Source: an uncultured Prevotellaceae bacterium (GTDB taxonomy: Bacteria; Bacteroidota; Bacteroidia; Bacteroidales; Bacteroidaceae). Taken from it: 64,000 nucleotides of DNA. The stretch is taken from assembly GCA_946188395.1 (NCBI GenBank), contig CAMHUU010000004.1, positions 1 through 64,000 of the forward strand. The letters are read 5' to 3'. The translations under genes and the position numbers were made by a program. How positions within the stretch are numbered: the stretch's first letter is position 1; every line of letters starts with the position of its first letter. Under the pieces are notes generated by a model. It worked only from the letters and a program-made list of their open reading frames with translations, had not been told where the DNA came from and made no database searches. This document shows positions 1 through 7,500 of this stretch, piece after piece.

Positions 1-998
1 TTTCCGCTGTTTTCGGAATTACCCGAACCGCTGTTTTCGGAATTACCCGAACCGCTGTTTCCGGAACCACTCTGCAGCACGCTGCCCTGTCCGGCATTGT
101 TCAGATACTGGCTGTTCAGTGTGCTGATGCCCGCCGAACCGCCGCGGTCCAGCGACTCCTGCAGCGTGTATCCGTTGTCCGGGTTCATCACCACCAGTCG
201 TGCGTCGCTGCGTCGCCATGTGTCGTCGCTGTTCTGTCGGCTTACGATGCAGCCCGCTGCGGCTATTGTGCGCCCCATGTTCAGCTTCAGCTGCCCGTCG
301 GCGTAGCTCAGTGTGTGGAACTGGCCCTCGTTGCGTACTGAGGGCAGGTTGATTCGTCCGCCGCTGACGAATGCCGTCGAGAGTGCAGCCTGCGATCCGT
401 CCTCATTCGTCGGGTCGAGGATGACTCGTGCGAAGTGGAACGTATGACCACGGTCCGTCTGGTTGGCGTTGATGACCACGAAGGTCAGCTGGTCGCCACG
501 CTGCAGCCCGTAGGTGTCAATCACGCTCTGGTAAGTGTTCTCGGGCAGTGCCATCAGTGCGCCGGGCAGTGCGTCGTCCTCGTCGGTGGCGGTCAGTGTC
601 ACCACGGGCAGCGAGCCGCGTGCAATCTGGTATTCGTTCACCACGAAGAGGTTCGAGCCGATGGGGTTGAAGGCGTACAGCTCGTACAGGTCGACGCCGT
701 CCGCCACGGCCTTCTCCACCTTGTCGCGGAGCACCCGCAGGTTGTACTGCTGGAATGCCGCCATGGTCTGCTGTCCCTTCTTGTAGCCCTCGTACGAGTG
801 GTCGGTGATTTCCTTCATCGCACTGTAGGCACGTCCTACTGTCGACATCAGCGTGCGCTGAATCATCTGTGCCACGGTCTGTGGGTTCGATGGAGTCACC
901 ACCTCACGGATGATGGTTTCTCCGTTTGCTCCTTTCTGGAGCGCTGCTCCTGCCAGCTTGCCTTTCGCGCCGCGGAGCCAAAATCCTGTTTTTGCCAT
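1..998 (-). CDS. DUF6266-like protein, 3' end beyond window
   Basis: Only the first 332 codons are visible because the frame is still open at the left edge. The ATG at 998 opens with MAKTGFWLRGAKGKLAG and is followed by a REVVTPSNP stretch, an arrangement I associate with DUF6266-type Bacteroidales proteins of unknown function. That family assignment is from memory and is moderate. No signal peptide or membrane segment is seen. The visible C-terminal part is a low-complexity Gly/Ser/Asn/Glu tail made of an 8-residue unit (GSGNSENS), encoded by 24-bp tandem repeats at about positions 1-66. The plus-strand frame at 435-1073 is its shadow. A minus-strand promoter lies about 160 bp upstream, so the gene is probably monocistronic at its 5' end. 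Confidence 0.7.
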   Translation of the reverse strand, partial: MAKTGFWLRGAKGKLAGAALQKGANGETIIREVVTPSNPQTVAQMIQRTLMSTVGRAYSAMKEITDHSYEGYKKGQQTMAAFQQYNLRVLRDKVEKAVADGVDLYELYAFNPIGSNLFVVNEYQIARGSLPVVTLTATDEDDALPGALMALPENTYQSVIDTYGLQRGDQLTFVVINANQTDRGHTFHFARVILDPTNEDGSQAALSTAFVSGGRINLPSVRNEGQFHTLSYADGQLKLNMGRTIAAAGCIVSRQNSDDTWRRSDARLVVMNPDNGYTLQESLDRGGSAGISTLNSQYLNNAGQGSVLQSGSGNSGSGNSENSGSGNSENSG

Positions 999-1484
999 TT
1001 TTCAATTCAATTTAAAAATTTGTTAGACATTTGTTTAATTCTCACCCCATTCTCACAATTTATTTGTTCATAAACGGGAGTTGACTTGGAGTTGGATGGG
1101 AGTTGAACCGGAGCTCCATGGGATTCTGCTCTTACCGTCTCCTTCGTCATCTGGGTGCAAAGTTAAGGCAAAAAACACAGCCAAACAAGACTTGCACAAC
1201 ACTTTCGTTTTTATGAAAATTCTTGTGCAATTCTAAAAATGTTATTTTTGTTAATTGTTAATTCCGAGGGGTTTCCTGCGGTGCGCGCGTTTATTATTAA
1301 TATATAAAATTTTATTATTAAATATATTATTTTTTAAAGAAGTACACCCCCACGTAAGTCCCCCACGAACTACCCCAAATTAACAATTAACAAAAGTAAC
1401 AAAATGCACAAAACTGCAAACGACTGCAAACAACCGTTAACAAATGTATATTCCTCGCCTCGAAAGGAAGAGTCGCATCGCGAT
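999..1484. other. AT-rich intergenic region with an inverted promoter-like repeat
   Basis: No credible gene is seen here. A motif of the form GTTAnTTTTGTTAATTG is present on the plus strand at about 1240-1263 and again on the minus strand at about 1403-1377. The two face each other across a very AT-rich core (1290-1340). A third copy lies at 17746-17769 upstream of the M15 peptidase gene. Each contains a TAnnTTTG box, so they are probably promoter elements. Confidence 0.45.
1158..1189 (-). promoter_or_regulatory. promoter of the DUF6266-like gene
   Basis: On the minus strand the sequence reads TAACTTTG (1165-1158), a match to the Bacteroidetes -7 box TAnnTTTG. CTTG lies 20 bp upstream at 1189-1186 in the -33 position. 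It would give a 5' leader of about 155 nt for the gene starting at 998. Confidence 0.5.
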
Positions 1485-1529
1485 GCCCCCCATCAATAAG
1501 AATTAAAAGTTTTCTGTGGGAAAGTTTTG
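1485..1529 (+). repeat. 45-bp direct repeat, copy 1
   Basis: It matches 2445-2489 at 40 of 45 positions by direct alignment. The last 19 bases are identical (TTTCTGTGGGAAAGTTTTG). The two copies bracket the broken Bro-N/Fic gene. Confidence 0.75.
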
Positions 1530-2171
1530 GCGCTGGACGATGACCATAACAAGTGGTGGTTCTCGGCCACAGACATTGTGCGTGCCATCAATGATGAAGA
1601 TGACTATGTCAAGGCAGGAAACTACTGGCGATGGCTCAAAAAGAAGCTCAATACAGATGGACTTCAACTCGTGAGTGTCACTCACGACTTCAAATTCCAG
1701 TCTCCTGATGGCAAACAACGTGCTGCTGATGCACTCGATGCCGAGTGCGTGCAGACAGTAGCAAAGAACTATCCAAATAATCGTGCCCGTAAGTTTCTTG
1801 ACTGGTTCACCTATAGTGATAACAGCATCGACGGGCAGAGCAAGAAGAAGGCCTATACCCTTATAGAGAGTGGATTACTTGACTCTATGGAGCCGGGAAC
1901 CATCAAATGCCTGCAGCAGATTCATGCCTACATCTTTGGCGGTCTCTACGACTTTGCAGGGCAGATTCGCAAAAAAACTATTTGGAAGGATGGAACGCTG
2001 TTTTGTCGTGCAGAATATCTGATGAAGAATCTGGCTATCATCGAGGCGATGCCAGAGAGCACTTTCGATGAAATAGTAAGCAAATACGTAGAGATGAATG
2101 TGGCACATCCCTTTATGGAGGGCAATGGGCGTGACATGCACACGAGGACAGTCCCCGTGTGCACACGGATT

Positions 2172-2262
2172 GATAACAACAAAGGCTGCCTCGAAAGACA
2201 GCCTTCATCAGTTCCTTTTATAGTGCAGTATGAAAGTCGAAACAATCAAGTGCACTTTCTGG
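2172..2262 (-). ncRNA. candidate small RNA with own promoter and terminator
   Basis: A perfect promoter reads leftward: TTTG at 2297-2294, 20 bp, then TATCTTTG at 2273-2266. About 60-80 nt downstream is a stem AAGGCTG/CAGCCTT (2182-2188 with 2199-2205), followed on the minus strand by a T-rich run. That gives a transcript of about 85-90 nt. No ORF of note is inside it. It lies antisense to the 3' tail of the broken Fic frame. Its identity is unknown; it may be a relic of an insertion. Confidence 0.5.
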
Positions 2263-2308
2263 CTGCAAAGATAGGGATAATTTCTGAATCTTCCAAATAT
2301 TTTTGCAA

Positions 2309-2395
2309 CTTTTTAAGCTCACACGGTGCCTGTGAGGTCGGGGCAAGCAAACACTATCAGGACTCACGCGGTATGCTGCGTGGGTCCTTTTCATT
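2309..2395 (+). ncRNA. possible structured transcript ending in a terminator
   Basis: A TATTTTTG box (2298-2305) precedes a small hairpin (TCACA...TGTGA) and a strong stem GGACTCACGC/GCGTGGGTCC (2360-2369 with 2378-2387) that runs into TTTT. The terminator is convincing. The promoter lacks a -33 box, so the transcript itself is uncertain. It may only be the terminator of a longer plus-strand message. Confidence 0.3.
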
Positions 2396-2444
2396 TTGAT
2401 AGATTTTGATTCAGGTTTTTTTAGATTTTAAGGAGTAGAACGAC

Positions 2445-2489
2445 GCCCCCAATCAAGAAGAAATGAAAGATTTCTGTGGGAAAGTTTTG
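2445..2489 (+). repeat. 45-bp direct repeat, copy 2
   Basis: This is the partner of 1485-1529. Its last bases (TTTG at 2486-2489) double as the -33 element of the next promoter. Confidence 0.75.
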
Positions 2490-2516
2490 AGGTCAGGATT
2501 TTATTTCGTATCTTTG
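2486..2516 (+). promoter_or_regulatory. promoter of candidate RNA at 2521
   Basis: TTTG (2486-2489), 19 bp, then TATCTTTG (2509-2516), an excellent match to the Bacteroidetes primary sigma consensus. Confidence 0.7.
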
Positions 2517-2520
2517 CACC

Positions 2521-2659
2521 GTCAGAACATTTGTTTTGGCTATCCGGGCAGAATCCCGAGGGGGCAGGACTTCAATGACACCGCCTCAGGAGCAAGACAT
2601 CACGAACCCTACTCCATTTTGAAAACCATCCTACAAGGGGTGGTTTTATCTTTGTTTTT
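2521..2659 (+). ncRNA. candidate ~135-nt non-coding RNA
   Basis: The segment starts a few bases after a consensus promoter and ends in an intrinsic terminator with stem AAAACCA/TGGTTTT (2622-2628 with 2641-2647) followed by a T-rich tract. The only ORF across it (2463-2696) begins upstream of the promoter boxes, inside the direct repeat, so translation is unlikely. I do not recognise the RNA family. It is too short for 6S, RNase P or tmRNA and shows no SRP-RNA loop. Confidence 0.5.
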
Positions 2660-2677
2660 AAATAATTACTCCTTTCG

Positions 2678-2709
2678 TTTGGAATATTCGAAATAATTTT
2701 GTACTTTTG
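2678..2709 (+). promoter_or_regulatory. promoter of dinD
   Basis: TTTG (2678-2681), 20 bp, TACTTTTG (2702-2709). The resulting leader of about 130 nt contains a stem AGGGGC/GCCCCT near 2774-2796, which may fold. No LexA-type palindrome was recognised. Confidence 0.65.
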
Positions 2710-2845
2710 CCAACAAATATGCTACTACAAAAATGATGAAGTTACGAAACGCAACACATAACTCGCTAAATATGAGGGGCTTAATAAAACTGCCCCTTGT
2801 AATCGCAGAATCGGTTCTATAATTACTGAATTTTACTATCTGATT

Positions 2846-3679
2846 ATGAAGAAAGAAATCATCAATGAGCTATATAGTGCATTCGAACAAGCAGCACTCG
2901 AAGTAGACGGTGTGGAATGTTGGAGTGCAAGAGAGTTGCAAAAGCTGCTCGGTTACAGTAAATGGGAGAACTTTACAAATGTAATCAGCAAGGCAAAAAT
3001 CGCTTGTGAGAACGTTGGGCACAATATCTCAGACCATTTTCCTGACGTCAGGAAAATGGTCGCCTTAGGTAGTGGTTCTGAACGCGATATTGATGATGTT
3101 ATGCTTACTCGTTACGCCTGCTATCTGATAGCACAGAATGGCGATCCGCGTAAAGAACAAGTAGCCTTTGCTCAGACCTATTTTGCTGTTCAGACTCGTA
3201 AAGCTGAACTAATTGAACAACGCTTGTTGGAGGTGGAACGTGTGAAAGCTCGTGCCAAGCTGCAAGAAACAGAGAAAATACTTTCAGGTGTCCTGTATGA
3301 ACGTGGGGTTAATGATAAGAGTTTTGCCGTTATCCGTTCCAAAGGTGACCAAGCCTTATTCCGCCTTAACACAGCCACACTTAAGCGTAAAATGGGCGTT
3401 CCTGCCAGTCGTCCATTGGCTGACTTCCTTCCAACTATCAGCATCAAGGCCAAGGATTTTGCTGCTGAGATGACCAGTGTGAATGTGCAGACGAAAGACC
3501 TGCAGAGCGAAACAATGATAGCTAAAGAGCATATAGACAATAATGCTGCCGTGCGTCGTATGCTTTTAGAGCGCGGCATTGTTCCCGAAGAATTACCCAC
3601 AGCTGAAGATATCAAAAAAGTGGAACGCCGTTTGGCCAGCGAAGAGAAAAAAGCGGTGGAAAACAAGAAGAAAAAGTAA
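2846..3679 (+). CDS. dinD: DNA-damage-inducible protein D (DinD)
   Basis: The 277-residue product is close to the usual length of DinD (about 275). The N-terminus MKKEIINELYSAFEQAA leads into a Bro-N-like DNA-binding region with the conserved CWSARELQKLLGYSKWENF block at about residues 24-43, and the middle has the DVMLTRYACYLIAQNGDPRK block typical of the family. The C-terminal third is helical and very rich in Lys/Glu. In E. coli DinD is SOS-induced and inhibits RecA strand exchange; a similar role here is inferred. It has its own promoter and is followed by a terminator-like stem, so it is probably a single-gene unit. It sits between the small RNAs and the CRISPR-Cas9 locus. Confidence 0.85.
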   Translation: MKKEIINELYSAFEQAALEVDGVECWSARELQKLLGYSKWENFTNVISKAKIACENVGHNISDHFPDVRKMVALGSGSERDIDDVMLTRYACYLIAQNGDPRKEQVAFAQTYFAVQTRKAELIEQRLLEVERVKARAKLQETEKILSGVLYERGVNDKSFAVIRSKGDQALFRLNTATLKRKMGVPASRPLADFLPTISIKAKDFAAEMTSVNVQTKDLQSETMIAKEHIDNNAAVRRMLLERGIVPEELPTAEDIKKVERRLASEEKKAVENKKKK

Positions 3680-3747
3680 CAATCTCATTGCTTAGTCCTA
3701 CAAGTAGGACGCCGCAGCTATTAATATAATTGTTATTGGTAGAATAT

Positions 3748-3779
3748 CCTCGCCTCCTGCGACGGGCCGCGAGGTTTTA
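3748..3779 (+). terminator. intrinsic terminator after dinD
   Basis: Stem CCTCGC (3748-3753) with GCGAGG (3769-3774), then TTTT. A similar stem with the same GCGAGGTTTTAAAA ending follows the next gene. Confidence 0.6.
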
Positions 3780-3804
3780 AAAAGAAACAAATAAAACAAG
3801 ATAT

Positions 3805-4101
3805 ATGGACAAAGAAGAATTCAACGAAAAGCAAATTGATGCCCTTGACAAAGCGATGGTTATACAAACGCTTAGTGAAGAGCTGGATAAAGATATTGAC
3901 GAACTGCTCAGGCGGTTTTGTCTACCTGATGAATACAAAATGCCAGTTCTGACTACTGTATCTGCTCGTCTTATCTTCCAGAAAGGGCTTTTATTAGGCA
4001 TTCCCGAAGGGTTGGAAACCGTTAGGCAAGTTTTCCTTTACGGTTTAGACACGCAATTAGACCAATTAATGCAGGCCGAAGCGAAGAAGAAAGAAGAATA
4101 A
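3805..4101 (+). CDS. hypothetical protein, 98 aa
   Basis: I do not recognise this small acidic protein. It starts MDKEEFNEKQIDALDKAMV and is predominantly helical with no signal peptide, membrane segment or cysteine pattern. It ends in a charged AEAKKKEE tail. It lies between two look-alike terminators, so it forms a small cassette of its own between dinD and the tracrRNA. Nothing in the sequence links it functionally to either neighbour. Confidence 0.55.
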   Translation: MDKEEFNEKQIDALDKAMVIQTLSEELDKDIDELLRRFCLPDEYKMPVLTTVSARLIFQKGLLLGIPEGLETVRQVFLYGLDTQLDQLMQAEAKKKEE

Positions 4102-4103
4102 CC

Positions 4104-4173
4104 CCTCGTCCTGGCACGCGCCGTGATATGATAAGAGTGTGAACGCAGTTGATGCAACGCTGGGCGAGGTTTT
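4104..4173 (+). terminator. long-stem terminator after the 98-aa gene
   Basis: CCTCGTCC (4104-4111) pairs with GGGCGAGG (4162-4169) with one wobble, across a loop of about 50 nt, and is followed by TTTTAAAA. The outer stem resembles that at 3748-3774. Confidence 0.5.
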
Positions 4174-4327
4174 AAAATATTAGTAAAAGATCATCATTCC
4201 TGAGAGCAGGAAGGTGTAGTTAATTGATAATAACATTCACCTTCACCCTTCGTGAGAATCGTGAAGTTTTCATTTTGTCCTAAAGAAATAATTTATGCAA
4301 ATTCCTATCTGATTCCATATTTTTTCG

Positions 4328-4335
4328 TATCTTTG
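4328..4335 (+). promoter_or_regulatory. -7 box reading toward cas9
   Basis: TATCTTTG is a perfect -7 element, but no TTTG is found 19-21 bp upstream. A transcript from here would cross the whole tracrRNA region in antisense before reaching cas9 at 4535. Confidence 0.4.
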
Positions 4336-4369
4336 CAAACGATAACCGATAACAAACAATAAATATTCT

Positions 4370-4450
4370 ATGAAACAAAAGACTTATCAGATTATTACAA
4401 AAATAAAACCCACGCTGGTGCGCGGGTTGAAGCTAATCTACGGCTTATAG
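4370..4450 (+). CDS. possible 26-residue leader peptide antisense to tracrRNA
   Basis: An ATG at 4370 opens a 26-codon frame ending TAG at 4448-4450 (MKQKTYQIITKIKPTLVRGL then six more residues). It begins 35 bp after the TATCTTTG box and lies almost entirely opposite the tracrRNA tail. It is basic with no cysteines. It could be chance, since tracrRNA secondary structure constrains the bases. I list it because it is the only ORF between the promoter and cas9. Confidence 0.25.
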   Translation: MKQKTYQIITKIKPTLVRGLKLIYGL

Positions 4451-4484
4451 CCTTGTTGTGAAAAGTCTCACAATCGTATCTTCG
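4396..4484 (-). ncRNA. tracrRNA of the type II-C system
   Basis: On the minus strand the order is promoter, anti-repeat, hairpin, terminator. The anti-repeat (about 4484-4455) ends in TTTTCACAAC and contains AAGATACGA...TTGT. It can pair with the 5' half of the crRNA-sense repeat: GTTGTGAA with TTCACAAC, ACAA with TTGT, TCGTATCT with AGATACGA, with a bulge between. A nexus-like hairpin GGCT-ATA-AGCC follows (4452-4442). The end is a strong terminator stem (AACCC...GGGTT, 4428-4407) and a T-rich run to about 4396. The predicted length is about 88 nt. The orientation excludes a plus-strand tracrRNA, because no hairpin or terminator lies on that side. Confidence 0.88.
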
Positions 4485-4487
4485 GTG

Positions 4488-4519
4488 CAAAGATATAACA
4501 AAATAATGAAATTTACAAA
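4488..4519 (-). promoter_or_regulatory. tracrRNA promoter
   Basis: Read on the minus strand: TTTG (4519-4516), 20 bp, TATCTTTG (4495-4488), a perfect Bacteroidetes promoter. Transcription would start near 4484, at the first base of the anti-repeat. It sits within the 50 bp before the cas9 start and fires away from it. Confidence 0.85.
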
Positions 4520-4534
4520 TAAATCACGATAAAA

Positions 4535-7500
4535 ATGAGTATAATTGTTGGATTTGACCTTGGAACGAACTCTTTAGGAGTTTCTGTACGCAACACCGCA
4601 TTGGGTGATAATATAAAAGAACAGCTAGAGTATTATTCCGTCGATATATTTGATTCTGGAGTAGGAAATAATAAAAGTGGGGAATACTCATATGCCGCCG
4701 AACGTAGTAAGGGCATTCGTCAGAGAAGACTTTACGATGTGCGTAGGCGCAGACGCTGGGAAACCCTAAAATATCTTATAAAATATGGTTATTGTCCTCT
4801 TTCAATGGATGAATTGAAGGCATGGATGACGTACAGGAAGAGTGAAGGTTTGTTTAGGAAGTATCCAATTAATAACAAAGAGTTTATGAATTGGATTCGC
4901 TTGGATTTTGATGGCAACGGTAAAACCGACTGCACTCCTTATAAACTCAGGTATGATTTAGTCAATCGCCAATTCGACTTTACAGACAAAACAGAATGCT
5001 ATCGATTTGGGCGTGCCATATTCCATATTTGTCAGCATCGTGGTTTTAAAAGCAGTAAGGGCGAAACACTGTTAGGGCAAGGAGATGAAACTGAACAGGA
5101 CCTCGCGAAAGAGATGGAAAAATCCGAGCATGAAAAGTTTGACAAACTTAAATCTTTCATGGATGAGAATAATTGTAAGACAGTAGGCGAAGCTCTCCAT
5201 CTTTTGGAACGTACTGGTATGCGTATTAGAAATAGCGAATATCAAGCGGTCAGATCCAAGCTGAAAGAAGAAATAAAGGAAATTTTCAACTATCAGGATG
5301 GTCTTGACATTCAGTCTGATTTCTATACACATTTAATTAGCGAAGACAAACATGTAGGCTGTATTTTCTATAAGAATCAGCTACGTTCTCAAAAGGGCCT
5401 TATTGGGCATTGTACGATGGAAACCACTAAACCTCGTTGCCCGATTAGTCATCCTGATTTCGAAAAATACAGAGCCTTTAGTTTTATTGCAAACATTAAA
5501 ATACGCGAAACAACTGATGAAGAGTGGCATCCTTTGGACTTGGAAACGAAGAGATATGTCTACGACACCTGTTTCCTCTCGTTTGTAAGCCCCGATTTTG
5601 AATTCAAAAGGATACGTGATGCTTTGGTAAAAAAGTTGGGCCATGCTTTTAGCTACGAGCCAAACAAGAAAGGAACCATCAACTATAGTGATAAGCAAAA
5701 TGTTGCTGGTTGTCCTGTATCTGCGAGACTAAAGAAATTACTCGGTGAGGATTGGGAAACACATATTATTCAAGGAATAAAGGAACGTAACAGCCAGAGC
5801 AAGAAAACCCCTCAGAGGCACGTTGTAACATATTCAGCAGAAGACATCTGGCATTATTGTTTCACTACCGACGAAAAAGAAGATATAGAAAATTTTGGCA
5901 GAAACACGCTAAAGTTTGACGATGATAAGATAAAACAACTCATTGCCCTTTGGTCATCCATAAAACAAGGCTATGGAATGTTAAGCAGAAAGGCCATTCG
6001 TAATATCACTCGTATGTTACTATATGGTTTAGACAATAAAGATGCTATTTTACTTGCAAAGATACCTGATATCGTTGGCCTTGACAAATGGGGACGAAAC
6101 GAAGATAACGTTAGGGACATCTTGTCTGAATATAACACCAAATTGAATGCGGACTATAGTCGCGAACGCACTTTGTGTAATATCACGAATACCCTGATAG
6201 CAAACTACAAAGCAATAGAACAAAACGTCTTTGCTTACAAGGATGTAGAATATCAGCTTGATGCATCTGACATAAAAGATGTTGATAATGCAGTTGTTGA
6301 CTATTTTGGTGAGGACACTTGGTCCCAGATGAGCGCAGACGAACAAGAACCTATTATAGAAGAGGTAAGGAAACGTTATCAAACCTTCTTCTCTACAAGT
6401 AAGCGGGAGTTTTGTAAGAACAAACCACTTGCAGATTATTTTTCCAGTTTCTTAGCAACTCGTATACCAAACTTTAATCAAGATCTTCTTAAGAAGCTCT
6501 ACCACCCTAGTATGGCAGAGTTTCCCACAGGTGAATTAGACAAGAAAGATTCCAATGAATGTAGGCTAGGCAGTCCAAAACTTGGTGGCATTAAGAATCC
6601 TGTTGCACTTCGCACATTGCATGTACTCCGTAAAAAGGTGAATGCAATGCTTGACCGACATATGATTGATCCGGAAACTACCCGTGTCGTTATTGAAACA
6701 ACTCGTGAAATCAATGACGCCAACATGAGATGGGCCATTGAGCAATATCAAAACAAACGGAAGGAAGAAAACAAGGCTATCGAAGATCTGCTTAGTGAGT
6801 TCTTCCCTAAAGGCGATATTAGCGATGAGAACTATGACAAGGCGAATAGTTTTATGACTCAGGGATGCAGCAAAGATAATCCGGATGAAATAGATAGTGA
6901 TTATCTTTATGGTGATAGTATGCTATTCCCCTTTACTGGAAAGAAAGAAAAGGTTGATGCTGATAGGCAGAGGCTGGTTTTGAAATACAAACTATGGAAA
7001 CAACAATATGGTATTTGCCTATATACTGGTAAACGTATCAGTTTCAGTAGTTTGTTTGACGATAATAAATATGACATTGAGCATACTCTCCCAAGAAGCA
7101 AATCCTTTGATGATTCTCAAGCTAACCTGACCGTTTGTGATTATTACTTTAACCGCTCAATCAAAGGAAATAAGCTACCTACGCAATTAGCCAACTATGA
7201 AGAGGATGCGATAATCAATGGTGTTAAATACACCGCCATTAAACCCAGGCTCGCAGCTTGGGAGAAAAAAGTGGAAAGTTTGAAGGATCGCGTTGACTAT
7301 TGGAAAGCCCAATCAAGAAAGGCTCAAGACAAAAACCGAAAAGATGATTGCATTCGCCAGCGTCACTTGTGGCAGATGGAATATGACTTCTGGAAAGACA
7401 AACTCATGCGTTTCAAGATGAAAGAGATACCACAAGGTTTCCGACATCGTCAAATTTCCGACACAGGAACCATTAGCCGCTATGCAGTATTATACTTGAA

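Larger units (their letters stand above)
1527..2399 (+). pseudogene. Bro-N/Fic fusion protein, broken at both ends
   Basis: The frame has no proper start. It is open from 1500 and the first usable start is TTG at 1527, which falls inside a domain that normally has about 20 residues before the WWFSATDIV motif. Residues 8-100 resemble the Bro-N/antirepressor-type domain. From about residue 125 a Fic/Doc domain follows, ending with the canonical HPFMEGNGR loop at about residues 194-202. Directly after that motif (2133) homology stops, and the remaining codons to 2399 run through hairpins and a minus-strand promoter, so they are not Fic sequence. Fic enzymes transfer AMP or other nucleotides to target proteins. 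This copy keeps the active-site loop but lacks the C-terminal helices, so it is probably dead. Confidence 0.7.

Noticed and set aside
435..1073. 212-codon plus-strand frame
   Set aside because: It is the shadow of the DUF6266-like gene on the minus strand, which has a proper start, promoter and family-like sequence.
2463..2696. 77-codon frame starting MKDFCGKVL
   Set aside because: It begins inside the direct repeat and runs through a consensus promoter and a terminator; it is better explained by a non-coding RNA.
4455..4530. tracrRNA on the plus strand
   Set aside because: Downstream of the anti-repeat on that strand there is no hairpin or terminator; all such parts are on the minus strand.
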